DNA of 44,010 nt from an uncultured Slackia sp. (GCF_944321625.1 NZ_CALUMA010000066.1:1-44010); one strand, 5' to 3'. Positions 10,185 through 19,000 are shown, counted from the stretch's first letter. Numbers and translations are program-made. Notes: generated by a model from the sequence alone, not told the origin.

Positions 10185-10966
10185 CGCTGCGCCTTCTTGC
10201 GGCGTAGGGCGAACGCGCCGATAGCGATGAGCGCCGCCGCCGCAACGATAACGGGCGCAATGGCGACCATGGGTATCGTCGAAGGCTGCGACGCCGCGCT
10301 GCCGCCTTCCGGCGCCTCGACAATCTCGAACGTGGCACGCGTGGCGCCCGAGCAGTTCCCCGTGCCCTCGATTACGATGGTGGCGGTGCCAACCTCGACA
10401 TTGTGGCGATATTCGACGGTGTAGTCGACGTTGGGCGTAAGCTCGAAGCCATCGAGCTTGACCGTGGGCGCGGGGCAAATCTCTCCGCCCGTTTCCTCCT
10501 GATCAGGGATAACGTCCACGGTGGCATACGAAAGGTCGCCCGGCAAAATGGTGAACGACGTCTCGATGGTGCCCGTGTAGGCGCCTTTGCCCGTGATAAG
10601 CACGTCCACGGTGCCGGGATTCACGTTGTCGCCGGAAAACGCGATGTCGAAATCCTCGCCGGCGCGTAGCGTGGCGTTGTCGAGTTTGAGCGTGACCGTG
10701 GGGGTTTCGGGCTGGCCGTCGTACATGATGTCCTGCAGCCCCTGAACGCGCGCATGCTCGATGCTCACGGAGCCTTCAGCGCCGAGTTCTTCTTGGAATT
10801 TATCGTAGGTGAGCATGGAGGGAGCCAACTCGTTGCGCAACGCCTCGGCTGCGCCCTCCAGGCCGCTTCGACCCGATGCGTCTGCGGCGAAGGCGGGCGC
10901 GGCGATGCACGCCGAAAGAGCGAAGCAGGCAAAGAAGCTTGCGAGCGATGAGATAGGCTTGCGCAT
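10181..10966 (-). CDS. Cell-surface Ig-like (MBG-type) protein with C-terminal membrane anchor
   Basis: A 261-aa protein. Residues 1-28 form a Sec signal peptide (KPISSLASFFACFALSAC, then AFAA). Residues ~85-225 contain two beta-sandwich-like repeats: first GKGAYTGTIETSFTI, then GTGNCSGATRATFEI. These are the pattern of bacterial surface MBG/Ig-like domains. The C-terminus is a hydrophobic helix (VAIAPVIVAAAALIAIGAFAL) followed by RRKKAQR, that is, a membrane anchor with positive stop-transfer but no LPXTG sortase motif. It is probably displayed at the cell envelope; its ligand is unknown. The upstream CACCAGGAAGGAGG supplies the ribosome site. Confidence 0.75.
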   Translation of the reverse strand: MRKPISSLASFFACFALSACIAAPAFAADASGRSGLEGAAEALRNELAPSMLTYDKFQEELGAEGSVSIEHARVQGLQDIMYDGQPETPTVTLKLDNATLRAGEDFDIAFSGDNVNPGTVDVLITGKGAYTGTIETSFTILPGDLSYATVDVIPDQEETGGEICPAPTVKLDGFELTPNVDYTVEYRHNVEVGTATIVIEGTGNCSGATRATFEIVEAPEGGSAASQPSTIPMVAIAPVIVAAAALIAIGAFALRRKKAQR

Positions 10967-11135
10967 GCGCGTCCTCCTTCCTGGTGCGTATCGATGGCTG
11001 GCGGCCGCTTTGCCAGCGGTTATGCCTTGTCGCGCGCCGAGCGCCCCAGGGCGCGTCGGTTTACGCGGCTTTCCGTATTATATGATGGTCGCATGGTAGT
11101 CGCGCAAAATCCAAAGAGCGCACAGCGCGGCATGC

Positions 11136-11141
11136 TATAGT
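11136..11141 (+). promoter_or_regulatory. Possible extended -10 of the TDT transporter gene
   Basis: TGC-TATAGT lies 10 bases before the chosen ATG (11152), so transcription would start within a few bases of the start codon, giving a nearly leaderless mRNA. No clear -35 and no ribosome site are visible, consistent with but not proving this reading. Confidence 0.35.
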
Positions 11142-11151
11142 GCCCCGCGCT

Positions 11152-12240
11152 ATGAGTGAACAAAGAACATACCCCACACCACTGCAATATCTCGCTACCT
11201 CCATTAAGCGTGTGCCCATCCCGATTGGGGCCCTCGCCCTGGGACTCGTCGCGCTCGGCGGCCTTCTGCGACCGTATTGGGAGCCTGCCGCCTGGATTTT
11301 CGGCGTGATTGCCGTCGTCCTTCTGCTGATGCTTGTGGCGAAGGCGGTCTTCTTTCCCAGCATGGTCAAGCATGACTTGGGCAATTCCATCTTCGCAAGC
11401 GTGGCCGTGGGCGCGTTCATGGCCACCATGCAGATAGCCGCGCTGTTCGAGCCGCTTGCTCCGCGGGCAATGTTTGTGCTCTGGGCCGCCGCGGTTGCCG
11501 CTCATGCGCTGTGGATTATCTGGTTTACCTGGACGTTTATCCGCAAGTTCGACCTATCGCAGGTGTTTCCGACGTACTTCGTCTGCTACGTGGGCATCAT
11601 CGTGGCGTCCATCACGTCGCCGACGTTCGGCATGGAGGCCCTGGGCCACGGCATCTGGTGGTTCGGGTTCATCGCCTATCTGGCGCTGCTCGTGGTGGTC
11701 ACGCTGCGTTATGCCCAGCACGAGGCGCCTCAGCCCGCGAAGCCGCTGCTGTGCATCTACACGGCGCCCATGAGCCTGTCGCTCGCGGGGTATTTCGCCG
11801 TATTTGAGCCGAATGTGCATGTGGTTGCTGCTATGGAGGTTTTGGCTCAGGCGTTTCTTGTGTTCGTGCTGGTCAAGCTTCCGCCCATGCTCAAGCTGCC
11901 GTTTTATCCCAGCTATGCGGCGTTTACCTTCCCGTTTGTAATCACGGCGTCGGCCTTGTCCAAAACCACGGCGCTTCTCGGCGATCCTCTGTGGCTGCAT
12001 GCGCTGCTGATGGCTGAGACGGCATTTGCCGCGGTGATCGTGCTGTACGCCACGGCGCGCTATCTGGCGTTTCTGTTCAAGCCCGAGCGCGTTGCCATGG
12101 CGAATGATTTGGGCAACACAGCGCTTCCGGCGGGTACGCGCGACGTGTCGATGCGGGTGTTCTCGCCCAAGGCTCGTCGCGCGCTGCTCGTGGCGGTGCG
12201 CATGCGCAAGCTGGCGCGACGCATGAAGGCGCGCGGCTAA
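11152..12240 (+). CDS. TDT/SLAC1-family (TehA-like) membrane transporter
   Basis: About 362 aa, almost entirely hydrophobic, with ~10 predicted membrane helices. The opening PTPLQYLATSIKRVPIPIGALALGLVALGGLL and the later SPTFGMEALGHGIWWFGF match the TDT family (tellurite-resistance TehA, malate and sulfite exporters, SLAC1 anion channels). It probably moves a small anion across the cytoplasmic membrane; the substrate cannot be read from sequence. The C-terminus is basic (KARRALLVAVRMRKLARRMKARG), likely cytosolic. The start could instead be GTG at 11140, but ATG 11152 fits the family N-terminus better. It appears monocistronic. Confidence 0.82.
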   Translation: MSEQRTYPTPLQYLATSIKRVPIPIGALALGLVALGGLLRPYWEPAAWIFGVIAVVLLLMLVAKAVFFPSMVKHDLGNSIFASVAVGAFMATMQIAALFEPLAPRAMFVLWAAAVAAHALWIIWFTWTFIRKFDLSQVFPTYFVCYVGIIVASITSPTFGMEALGHGIWWFGFIAYLALLVVVTLRYAQHEAPQPAKPLLCIYTAPMSLSLAGYFAVFEPNVHVVAAMEVLAQAFLVFVLVKLPPMLKLPFYPSYAAFTFPFVITASALSKTTALLGDPLWLHALLMAETAFAAVIVLYATARYLAFLFKPERVAMANDLGNTALPAGTRDVSMRVFSPKARRALLVAVRMRKLARRMKARG

Positions 12241-12463
12241 CCGCTCGGGCTGGCGAGAGTCGGGCGAGCTGTGTCGACTGTGCACCAGCGGGGAATGGTC
12301 GAGTCGGCTTGGGTTGCGCCTGGGCAAGCCGGTTGCCCATCGTGCGCTTTCGGTGCACGCCCCGTGATGCGCCCCGCAGGGTTTTTCTGCTCGCCTATAC
12401 TTTTTGCGAACCACTCATCGGCGGCGGTTCCTGCCGTCGCCTCATCAAGAAAAAGGGGAAACC

Positions 12464-12709
12464 ATGCATACCTACAAAACCCACGGCACCTGCTCTCGCG
12501 CCATCAGCTTCGACATCCGCGACGGTCGCGTGCACGACGTGAGCTTCATGGGCGGTTGCAACGGCAATCTCAAGGGCATCGGCAAGCTTGTGGAAGGCAT
12601 GCCGGTCGATCAGGTGATTTCCACGCTCGAGGGCACCACGTGCGGCTTCAAGCCCACCAGCTGCCCCGATCAGCTCGCCCAGGCGCTGAAGAGCGTGTCG
12701 GAGCGCTAG
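12464..12709 (+). CDS. TSCPD-domain small protein (TIGR03905-like)
   Basis: An 81-aa protein with ATG preceded by AAAAGGGGAAA. It matches the stand-alone TSCPD family: HGTCSRAISFDI at the start, GGCNGNLKGIGKLVEGMP in the middle, and the motif TSCPDQLAQAL at the end, preceded by CGFKPTSC. Four cysteines (CSRAI, GGCNG, TTCGF, TSCPD) are conserved in this family and may bind a metal. Related domains occur at the C-terminus of B12-dependent ribonucleotide reductases, but the role of the short form is not established. A TATACT (12396-12401) may be its -10. It converges with the LuxR gene and shares its terminator. Confidence 0.85.
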   Translation: MHTYKTHGTCSRAISFDIRDGRVHDVSFMGGCNGNLKGIGKLVEGMPVDQVISTLEGTTCGFKPTSCPDQLAQALKSVSER

Positions 12710-12757
12710 GATTTGCGGGGCCGGGCGCCTCGGCCGTAAGGCAAATACCGCGATATG

Positions 12758-12795
12758 ACTAGCCAGCAGGCATCGTCTTGCTGGCTAGTTCTTTT
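12758..12795. terminator. Shared terminator between convergent genes
   Basis: Perfect 11-bp stem ACTAGCCAGCA (12758-12768) with TGCTGGCTAGT (12779-12789), followed by TCTTTTCT. It serves the TSCPD gene on the plus strand. The minus-strand LuxR stop codon lies inside the right arm. Confidence 0.8.
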
Positions 12796-14377
12796 CTGCG
12801 GGGCCTTCCGCCTCCACGCCCAGCATGTCGAAGAGCTCTTGGCGCGTGTGGATGTCGAGCTTCTGGTAGATATGGCGCACGTGCGCCTTTGCCGTGCCGT
12901 TGGCGATGAACAGTTCGCGCTCGATGATGCCCACGGTTTTGCGCTGGGCCAAAAGCAGCAGCACTTCCTCCTCGCGAGCGCTCAGCTTGTATTCGCGCGC
13001 CGTGGCGGCCACGCGTGAGGCAAGCTCGTGCTTGCGCTCGGCCTCGGAAACCTCGGGGGCGATAGAATCGGCATCGTTCGGCCCGTTGACGCGATGCACC
13101 ACCTTCACGCCCCAGCTGCTGGACAGCTCGCCTTCGGACATCAGAATCATGGTTGCGGCCACGACGGCGATGGCGCTTACGATCGAGATGAACGCCTCGC
13201 CGTTGCCGCCGAACAGGTTAAGCGCGTGGGCGCCGTCGGTCACGCCGCGCCCGAGCATCATGAAAATCTGCCTGATGCCGCGCTCTATGCCAAAAAGCCA
13301 GATGGCCGAGGCGCCGTAGCGATAGCATAGGTTCGCCACGATGAGCATGATGATGATCGACTGCATGGTGTAGCCCGCCGAAACGCAGAAGCTGCTTGCC
13401 GCGCCGCCCATGAAGTTGAACGAGGGCAGCAGCAGAAGAGCCGCAACGGTAAGCGGCAGCGCCACGCGATACACCAACCCGAAGTCAAACCGCTTGCCGC
13501 GCGCCGCCACGCCGAAGAACACCGCGAGTGCGCCCACGACCGTGCCCGGCGAAGAATGCGGGCCAAACGAGTTCTGATACGACGCCACCTCCAGCATGCC
13601 GTAGGCGAATGCGTAGGTAGCCATGAGTAGAATCGCCTTCCACGGCACTGAAAGCTGCACCCATACCGTTGAAGGCCTTTCCGGTTTGGGCAGGCTTCGG
13701 AATCCGTTGCGCACGCAGAGCAGCGATGCCAGCGGCAAAAGGGCGGTCATGACGAAAAGCCACGGGAATGCAAATCCGCGGTAGATGTAGATGATGACGG
13801 CGCCGGCGGCGATGGCCAGCGAATAGTACGAGGCGACGCGCATGGGGTTCAGGCATCCGTAGAGTTCGCTCCAGAACAGAATGAGAAACGCGATGCCTAC
13901 GCCACCCGTGAGAGCTCCGATCGGGGCCAGCGCCCCGGCAAGTTCCGGATGCAGGCATGAGAAGAACACGCAGACCGTCGACGCAACAAGCAAAAGGCCG
14001 CTTACGATATGGATGCCTGGCTTGTTGAAGAGGGGTCCGATACGCTTGGCAAGAGCCGCGCAGATAAGCGAGACCGCCACCATCGTGCCGTCGAACAGGT
14101 CGCGGGCCGACGCGTCGAAGGGAAAGTCGACGAACGACCCCACGAACGCGATTTCTATCCAGGCGCGGTATACGCCCAGGCCAAGAAACGCCAGGGGCAC
14201 CACGGGGATGAATCCGAAAAGCAGAGACGTGCGGTCGTCGTCCGATTTCTCGTCGGAGTCGAGTGCCGCTGCCTGCGCGTCGAGCGACGCGTGTTCGTCG
14301 GCGGAGTGCTTCGGCGACACGCCTCGCGAATCGCCTGGATGCGGTGTATGTGCGGTGTCTTGAACAGTGCCTGTCAT
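12785..14377 (-). CDS. LuxR-type regulator with ~12-helix membrane domain
   Basis: A 530-aa protein. Start chosen at ATG 14377 because AGGGAG precedes it; an upstream in-frame start lacks a ribosome site. Residues ~55-440 are hydrophobic, about 12 helices resembling a transporter fold. A cytosolic LuxR/NarL helix-turn-helix forms the C-terminus (residues ~460-525: YKLSAREEEVLLLLAQRKTVGIIERELFIANGTAKAHVRHIYQKL, split here as the recognition region). Such membrane LuxR proteins are common in Eggerthellaceae beside exported flavoprotein reductases. The likely role is to sense a small molecule at the membrane and switch on the divergent flavoprotein gene. The N-terminal ~50 residues are polar and acidic. 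Confidence 0.88.
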   Translation of the reverse strand: MTGTVQDTAHTPHPGDSRGVSPKHSADEHASLDAQAAALDSDEKSDDDRTSLLFGFIPVVPLAFLGLGVYRAWIEIAFVGSFVDFPFDASARDLFDGTMVAVSLICAALAKRIGPLFNKPGIHIVSGLLLVASTVCVFFSCLHPELAGALAPIGALTGGVGIAFLILFWSELYGCLNPMRVASYYSLAIAAGAVIIYIYRGFAFPWLFVMTALLPLASLLCVRNGFRSLPKPERPSTVWVQLSVPWKAILLMATYAFAYGMLEVASYQNSFGPHSSPGTVVGALAVFFGVAARGKRFDFGLVYRVALPLTVAALLLLPSFNFMGGAASSFCVSAGYTMQSIIIMLIVANLCYRYGASAIWLFGIERGIRQIFMMLGRGVTDGAHALNLFGGNGEAFISIVSAIAVVAATMILMSEGELSSSWGVKVVHRVNGPNDADSIAPEVSEAERKHELASRVAATAREYKLSAREEEVLLLLAQRKTVGIIERELFIANGTAKAHVRHIYQKLDIHTRQELFDMLGVEAEGPAEKN

Positions 14378-14474
14378 GATCTCCCTTACCCTCCCTCTCG
14401 CGGCATTGTAAAGCAAAACGCCGATACGCGCATGCGCGCGATAAAACGGTTGAATGCGTTTTCCCAGGTGAAGA

Positions 14475-14511
14475 GGGGGTTACAAAAGGGGGTTATAGGA
14501 AATAGACCTAT
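14475..14511. promoter_or_regulatory. Candidate operator in the luxR-flavoprotein gap
   Basis: The 337-base gap 14378-14714 holds a direct repeat GGGGGTTAC/GGGGGTTAT (14475-14483 and 14488-14496, 13 bases apart) running into an inverted repeat ATAGG-N7-CCTAT (14495-14511) within an AT-rich patch. It is the best candidate binding site for the divergent LuxR regulator or for the flavoprotein promoter. The remaining ~200 bases form a GC-rich leader with a GGGCGCA/TGCGCCC hairpin near 14604-14626; no small gene is seen there. Confidence 0.45.
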
Positions 14512-14714
14512 TAATTCGACGCTTGGGCGATGGCGGGCCGGGAAAAACCGCGTACTGTCGGAGCTGCCCCAAGGGAGGGGCCGCGTCACTCAAGGGCGAC
14601 GCGAGGGCGCATTGCTTTGTGCGCCCCAGGGAGGAAGGCCGAAACCGCATCAATCAATCGGCCTCGATTCGGGCGGTGCTCGCTGGAGCGCCGGCCCTCG
14701 ACAAGGAGGAGAAC

Positions 14715-16337
14715 ATGGAACTCACTCGTCGCGATCTGTTCAAGTTCGGAGGCGTTGCCGCTGCCGGCGCCGCTACCGCTGGCATGCTCGCGGGCTGCGC
14801 GCCCAGCACCGCCGGCACGAGCGAAACCGGTGCCGCGGTGGCCGAGGACGGCATGCCCGCATTCTTCGCGCAGCCGGAGCCCATCACTGACATCGCCGAG
14901 ACCAAGGAATTCGACATCGTGGTCGTGGGCGCTGGCGCTGCCGGCGTTCCCTGCGCGCTCGCTGCCGCCGAGGCCGGCGCGAAGGTCGCCCTCATCCAGA
15001 AGGAGAGCCAGGCTATCTCTCAGGGCAACACCTGCGACTCGCTGATCCTGGACAGCGCCGACCCCGAGGGCACGGGCCCCGCGGGCGTGGCCGCCGTCAC
15101 CTCTTGGATCACCGAGCAGTGCGTGTGGCGCTCCCACCGCGAGCAGGTTGACCTGTGGGCCAAGAATTCCGGCGAGGCTCTGACCTGGCTGTGGGAGAAG
15201 GCCACCGAGGCCGGCTGCTCCATCCAGGACACCACCGCCAAGTGGACCAGCACCATCCAGACCATCGACGGCCAGCCCGTCAAGTACTTCGCGTTCGACT
15301 TCGGCCCCAAGCCCTACAACACCGGCACCGGCATGCAGGACCTGTGCGCCTACTTCGACGGCAAAGACGGCCTGGAAATCTTCTACTCCTGCCCCGCCCA
15401 GCAGCTTGTCAAGGACGACTCCGGCAAGGTCGTGGGCGTCATCGCCGAGCTGGACAACCAGTACGTGCAGTTCAACGGCGCCAAGGGCGTGGTCATCGCG
15501 ACCGGCGACTACACCAACGACGACGAGATGATGGCCTACTACAACCCCGATATGGCCAACATGGACCGCAAGCAGCAGAACAAGACCGGCGACGGCCAGA
15601 AGATGATGGTGTGGGCGGGCGCCCGCATGGAGCCCGTGTGCGGCTCCAAGGTCCAGCACGACTTCGACGCCGGCCCGGGCTCCATGGCCGACATGCCCTT
15701 CCTGTGCGTCAAGGACGACGGCACCCGTTTCTGCAACGAGGCCCGCAGCGCCATGGCTTACATGGGCAACTTCCTGACCAGCGCCGAGGACACCGGCTGG
15801 TACTCCCAGATCTTCGACAGCAAGTACATGGACGACTGCGCCGATTGGCCGGGCATGCTCTACGACCCCAAGATGATGGAAGCCTACATGCCCGAGGTCG
15901 AGGGCGAGAAGGAAGGCGTGTACACCGACCTGATCGGCACCTACGCCGCCGACACGCTCGAGGAGCTCGCCGAGAAGCTGGGCATTGACTCCACCAACTT
16001 CGTGGCCACCGTCGAGCGCTACAACGAGCTCGTGGAGAAGGGCATCGACGAGGACATGGGCAAGGAGGCCAAGTGGCTCAAGTCCATCACCGAGCCGCCG
16101 TTCTACGGCATCCATCGCCACATCCGTCTGTCCGCCATCGTGCACGGCGTGAACGTGAACGGCGAGATGAACGTGCTCGACGCTGACGGCAACCCCATCG
16201 AGGGTCTGTACGCCATCGGCAACTGCGCAGGTAACTTCTTCGGCAGCCCCGACTACCCCATGGATCTGCCCGGCCTGTCCCTCGGTCGTTGCCACACCCA
16301 GGGCTACGTGGTGGGCAAGGCCTTGGCCGCCAAGTAG
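14715..16337 (+). CDS. Tat-exported FAD-dependent reductase (fumarate-reductase-like flavoprotein)
   Basis: A 540-aa protein; ATG preceded by AAGGAGGAG. The N-terminus is a twin-arginine signal (TRRDLFKFGG, Arg5-Arg6) ending in a lipobox-like LAGC with Cys28, so it is probably exported folded and lipid-anchored. The FAD-binding Rossmann motif is VVVGAGAAGVPCALAAAEAG (~residues 74-93), and the C-terminal FAD segment is GLYAIGNCAGNFFG followed by YPMDLPGLSLGR. It belongs to the FAD_binding_2 family of fumarate, urocanate and ketosteroid/cardiac-glycoside-type reductases that Eggerthellaceae use with organic electron acceptors. No heme motif is present, so electrons must come from another carrier. 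The substrate is not predictable. Divergent luxR is the likely regulator. Confidence 0.9.
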   Translation: MELTRRDLFKFGGVAAAGAATAGMLAGCAPSTAGTSETGAAVAEDGMPAFFAQPEPITDIAETKEFDIVVVGAGAAGVPCALAAAEAGAKVALIQKESQAISQGNTCDSLILDSADPEGTGPAGVAAVTSWITEQCVWRSHREQVDLWAKNSGEALTWLWEKATEAGCSIQDTTAKWTSTIQTIDGQPVKYFAFDFGPKPYNTGTGMQDLCAYFDGKDGLEIFYSCPAQQLVKDDSGKVVGVIAELDNQYVQFNGAKGVVIATGDYTNDDEMMAYYNPDMANMDRKQQNKTGDGQKMMVWAGARMEPVCGSKVQHDFDAGPGSMADMPFLCVKDDGTRFCNEARSAMAYMGNFLTSAEDTGWYSQIFDSKYMDDCADWPGMLYDPKMMEAYMPEVEGEKEGVYTDLIGTYAADTLEELAEKLGIDSTNFVATVERYNELVEKGIDEDMGKEAKWLKSITEPPFYGIHRHIRLSAIVHGVNVNGEMNVLDADGNPIEGLYAIGNCAGNFFGSPDYPMDLPGLSLGRCHTQGYVVGKALAAK

Positions 16338-16465
16338 TTCGTTGGCCTTCCGGCCAATGCGACTGCTCAGTGGGATGCTCTAGCGTCCTGCTAACCTCAC
16401 TCTCTTATCGAAGCGCGCTGCGCCGCTCCCTCCCCCTCCTGTATGGCGGCGCAGCACTTTCGAAG

Positions 16466-16502
16466 CCCCGACCCGGAGCCATCCCCGGTCGGGGTTTTTC
16501 TT
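16466..16502 (+). terminator. Strong intrinsic terminator after the flavoprotein gene
   Basis: CCCCGACCCGG (16466-16476) pairs with CCGGTCGGGG (16485-16494) with one bulge, followed by TTTTTCTT. Confidence 0.9.
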
Positions 16503-16536
16503 ATGCGGCGGCCAATTCTAAGCGAGGAAAGGTGTG

Positions 16537-18033
16537 TTACTTCCACACGATTGTCGCGTCGTCGCCGATGACTTCGTTGGTGAGGTCGCGCAGGTACGTG
16601 TAGTCGTCGGCCACGTCGGGTGTGCGGGTGTTGGCGTTCGTTTCCTTTTTATTCATGTTTGCCAGCATGCGCACGTAGGGCTCGCCGCTGCCGTCGTCCC
16701 ATTCAATCGTGGGGTGCCACTCAAGGTTCTCCACCGTCACGCTGCCGTCGTCCTGCGCCACGAAATCGCAGCTGAAGATGCCGCTGATGATAGTGTCGGT
16801 GATGGTCCAGCAGCTGATGAAATCCGAAAGCCCGTACACCACGGGGATGGTGTTGCCGCTGTCGCCGGTCACATATTCAACGGGTTGAATGGTGTGGCAG
16901 TGTGTGCCCAGCACCAGGTCAACGTCAAGGTCGGCCAGGAATTTCGCGTAGTCCACCTGCTGGTCATTGGGCTCGTTCACATACTCCGTGCCCCAGTGCA
17001 TGGCCACGATGACCGCGTCCGCAACTTGCTGGGCGCGTTTCACGTCGGCCTCGATGGCGTCTTTGTCGAACGCGCACGAGTAGTAGCTGTTGGGCATCTG
17101 CGAGGGGTCGGAGAAGGCGTTGTCGCCATAGGTGTACGCGAGGAATGCGAACGTCATGCCGTTGCGCTCGATCATGTGGACGGTCTCGCGGTCCTCCTGC
17201 GTGAGATAGCTGCCGCCAACGAGCAGCTGCGGGTATCGATCCCATACCTCGTGGCTCTCTTCGATGCCGAAGGTGCCCAGGTCATAGGTGTGATTGGTGG
17301 CGAAATTGACCAGGTTGAAGCCCGTGTCGACGATGGCTTCGGCGGCCGACTCGGGCGAATTGAACGTGGGATATCCCGAATACGAGTAGCCCTTGCTCTC
17401 GTCCACCATGACGGTTTCCTGGTTGACGAAACGTAGGTCATGCTCCTGGATGAACGGCGCCACCTCGCGATACCACGGCGTAAAGTCGTATGCGCCGTCA
17501 CCGGTTTTACCCGCGTAGGCATCAGCGAACGGCAACGCGTATTCCGTCACCAGCTGATCGCCGATGGCGCACAGTGTCACGCGGTCGGAATTTTGGGCAA
17601 GTTCCCCGCGGCCCACCACGGTATAGTTGATGCCCTCGGGCGTGGTCCCGTGGACGATGCCGTTTTCGTCGGTGGTCTCCTCGCAATCGAGGAACCGCTC
17701 GGGCACGCCGCTTGCGGGCGCCTCGCCGCGCACGGCGTCGTTGAGCACGAGAGTTTGAGAGGTGGATGTGGCGCCTGCGGCAGGATCGATCGCCTCAGGC
17801 GGCGTTTGCACAGCATCGGTGCGGTTGGAGCAGGAAAACACGCCGATGGCTACGGCGGCAGCCGCCGCGATAAGCACCGCTGCGAGGATGGCGAATTTGG
17901 GATCTATGCTCGCGTGCGGCGTTCCGCGACGCGCGTACGCGCTATAGGGCTGCGACGTCATAGGCGGCATGTTGTGCGAGCGGCGTTTCGGCTGCTGTGT
18001 TCTCACGATTCTCCCATCAGGTGATTCATTCAT
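16537..18033 (-). CDS. CapA-family membrane-anchored metallophosphatase-like protein
   Basis: A 498-aa protein. A ~45-residue cytosolic tail is followed by one membrane helix (~47-66, FAILAAVLIAAAAAVAIGVF) and an extracellular part. Residues ~155-460 match the PGA_cap/CapA domain (CAIGDQLV, RFVNQETVM, GFNLVNFATNHTYDLG, VIVAMHWGTEY, DLDVDLVLGTHCHTIQPVEY, YGLSDFIS). The His/Asp/Asn set resembles calcineurin-like phosphoesterases. CapA homologues act in poly-gamma-glutamate capsule export or attachment, but no capB/capC neighbours are present, so its substrate is open. ATG 18033 has GGAGA very close; ATG 17970 is an alternative with no ribosome site. Confidence 0.85.
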   Translation of the reverse strand: MNESPDGRIVRTQQPKRRSHNMPPMTSQPYSAYARRGTPHASIDPKFAILAAVLIAAAAAVAIGVFSCSNRTDAVQTPPEAIDPAAGATSTSQTLVLNDAVRGEAPASGVPERFLDCEETTDENGIVHGTTPEGINYTVVGRGELAQNSDRVTLCAIGDQLVTEYALPFADAYAGKTGDGAYDFTPWYREVAPFIQEHDLRFVNQETVMVDESKGYSYSGYPTFNSPESAAEAIVDTGFNLVNFATNHTYDLGTFGIEESHEVWDRYPQLLVGGSYLTQEDRETVHMIERNGMTFAFLAYTYGDNAFSDPSQMPNSYYSCAFDKDAIEADVKRAQQVADAVIVAMHWGTEYVNEPNDQQVDYAKFLADLDVDLVLGTHCHTIQPVEYVTGDSGNTIPVVYGLSDFISCWTITDTIISGIFSCDFVAQDDGSVTVENLEWHPTIEWDDGSGEPYVRMLANMNKKETNANTRTPDVADDYTYLRDLTNEVIGDDATIVWK

Positions 18034-18125
18034 TCTCCACGAATATTAACGCGTCGCGAACTTTGATGGGGCGAACGAAGTTCTTGCAGGTGAAAAATCG
18101 GCGAGCGGGTATTATGGGCATATCC

Positions 18126-18157
18126 AAAAAACGCCGCCGCATCCAGCGCGGCGGCGT
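18126..18157 (-). terminator. Leftward intrinsic terminator in a divergent gap
   Basis: On the minus strand ACGCCGCCGC pairs with GCGGCGGCGT (18131-18140 with 18148-18157), followed by six T. This is a textbook terminator, but no minus-strand gene lies immediately upstream. It would stop antisense transcripts from the cyclase gene before they reach capA. On the plus strand the same hairpin sits near the 5' end of the cyclase mRNA. Confidence 0.65.
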
Positions 18158-18189
18158 GTCGTGCGAAGCCAAGCGAAGGAGTGATTTCC

Positions 18190-18939
18190 ATGGGACTTTG
18201 GGAAGATCTGGCGAAACTGCAGGGCTGCAAATGGGTTGACCTCACGCATCCGCTGACCAACGAGAGCCCGTATTGGGGCGGTATCCCCGATGGTTCGGTG
18301 GAGCTGTGCAAGACCGTGTTCGACTACGATGAAGAGATGCTTTCGTGTCGCATCCATACCTACAAATTCCCTGGTCAGTTCGGCACGCATGTGGATTTCC
18401 CCAACCACTTCACGCCGGGTGCCGTGGGCTCTGAGGCGTACGGCGTGGCTGACGCGGCGCACCCGCTGTGCGTGATCGACATCACGGCCAAGGCTGCCGA
18501 GAACCCTGATTGCGCCGTGACGCTCGAGGACGTTGAGGCGTGGGAAGCCAAGCACGGTCGCATTCCTGAGGGTGCATTCGTGGCGCTGCGCACCGATTGG
18601 TCCAAGCGCTGGCCCGACAACAACGCGCTCAACAATTTCGATGCCGAGGGCGGCGAGCATTGCCCCGGTTGGTCGATGGAGGTCATCAAGTTCCTCTATG
18701 AGGAACGCGGCATCGCGATGAACGGCCACGAGACGCTGGACACCGACGCATCGTATCTGGCGGTCGAGGCCGATGATCTGGCCGTCGAGCGCTACGTGCT
18801 GGACAACGGGCATCTCCAGGTCGAGCTCATGGCGAACCTCGACCAGGTTCCTGAGGCCGGTGCAATCATCTTCGTGGCGTGGCCGCATATCGAAGGCGCA
18901 ACCGGTTTGCCTGCTCGCGTCTGGGCTGTGTGCGAATAA
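18190..18939 (+). CDS. Cyclase/kynurenine-formamidase-fold hydrolase
   Basis: A 249-aa protein; ATG 18190 is preferred over GTG 18181 because AAGGAG ends at 18181. It shows the cyclase-family hallmarks DLTHPLTNESPYW and GTHVDFPNHF. The canonical metal motif HxGTHxDxPxH is present except that its first His is Gln (Gln63-Phe-Gly-Thr-His67-Val-Asp69-Phe-Pro-Asn-His73). Kynurenine formamidases use that His as a zinc ligand, so this is either a subfamily with a variant site or one metal short. It is a soluble hydrolase probably acting on an amide or lactone; the substrate is unknown. Confidence 0.85.
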   Translation: MGLWEDLAKLQGCKWVDLTHPLTNESPYWGGIPDGSVELCKTVFDYDEEMLSCRIHTYKFPGQFGTHVDFPNHFTPGAVGSEAYGVADAAHPLCVIDITAKAAENPDCAVTLEDVEAWEAKHGRIPEGAFVALRTDWSKRWPDNNALNNFDAEGGEHCPGWSMEVIKFLYEERGIAMNGHETLDTDASYLAVEADDLAVERYVLDNGHLQVELMANLDQVPEAGAIIFVAWPHIEGATGLPARVWAVCE

Positions 18940-18968
18940 CCTTACAACCTTAGCATATGCCAGGACTG

Positions 18969-19000
18969 AAAAGGGCCGTCCCAAGCGGGGCGACCCTTTT
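18969..19000. terminator. Bidirectional terminator between cyclase and pfp
   Basis: AAAAGGG...CCCTTTT outer stem with a CG/CG inner stem around an AAGC loop. A-rich on one side and T-rich on the other, it suits the two convergent genes. Confidence 0.75.

Noticed and set aside
14586..16295. A 569-aa antisense frame opposite the flavoprotein gene
   Set aside because: Composition is the typical Val/Leu/His/Gly shadow of a GC-rich gene; no domain is visible.
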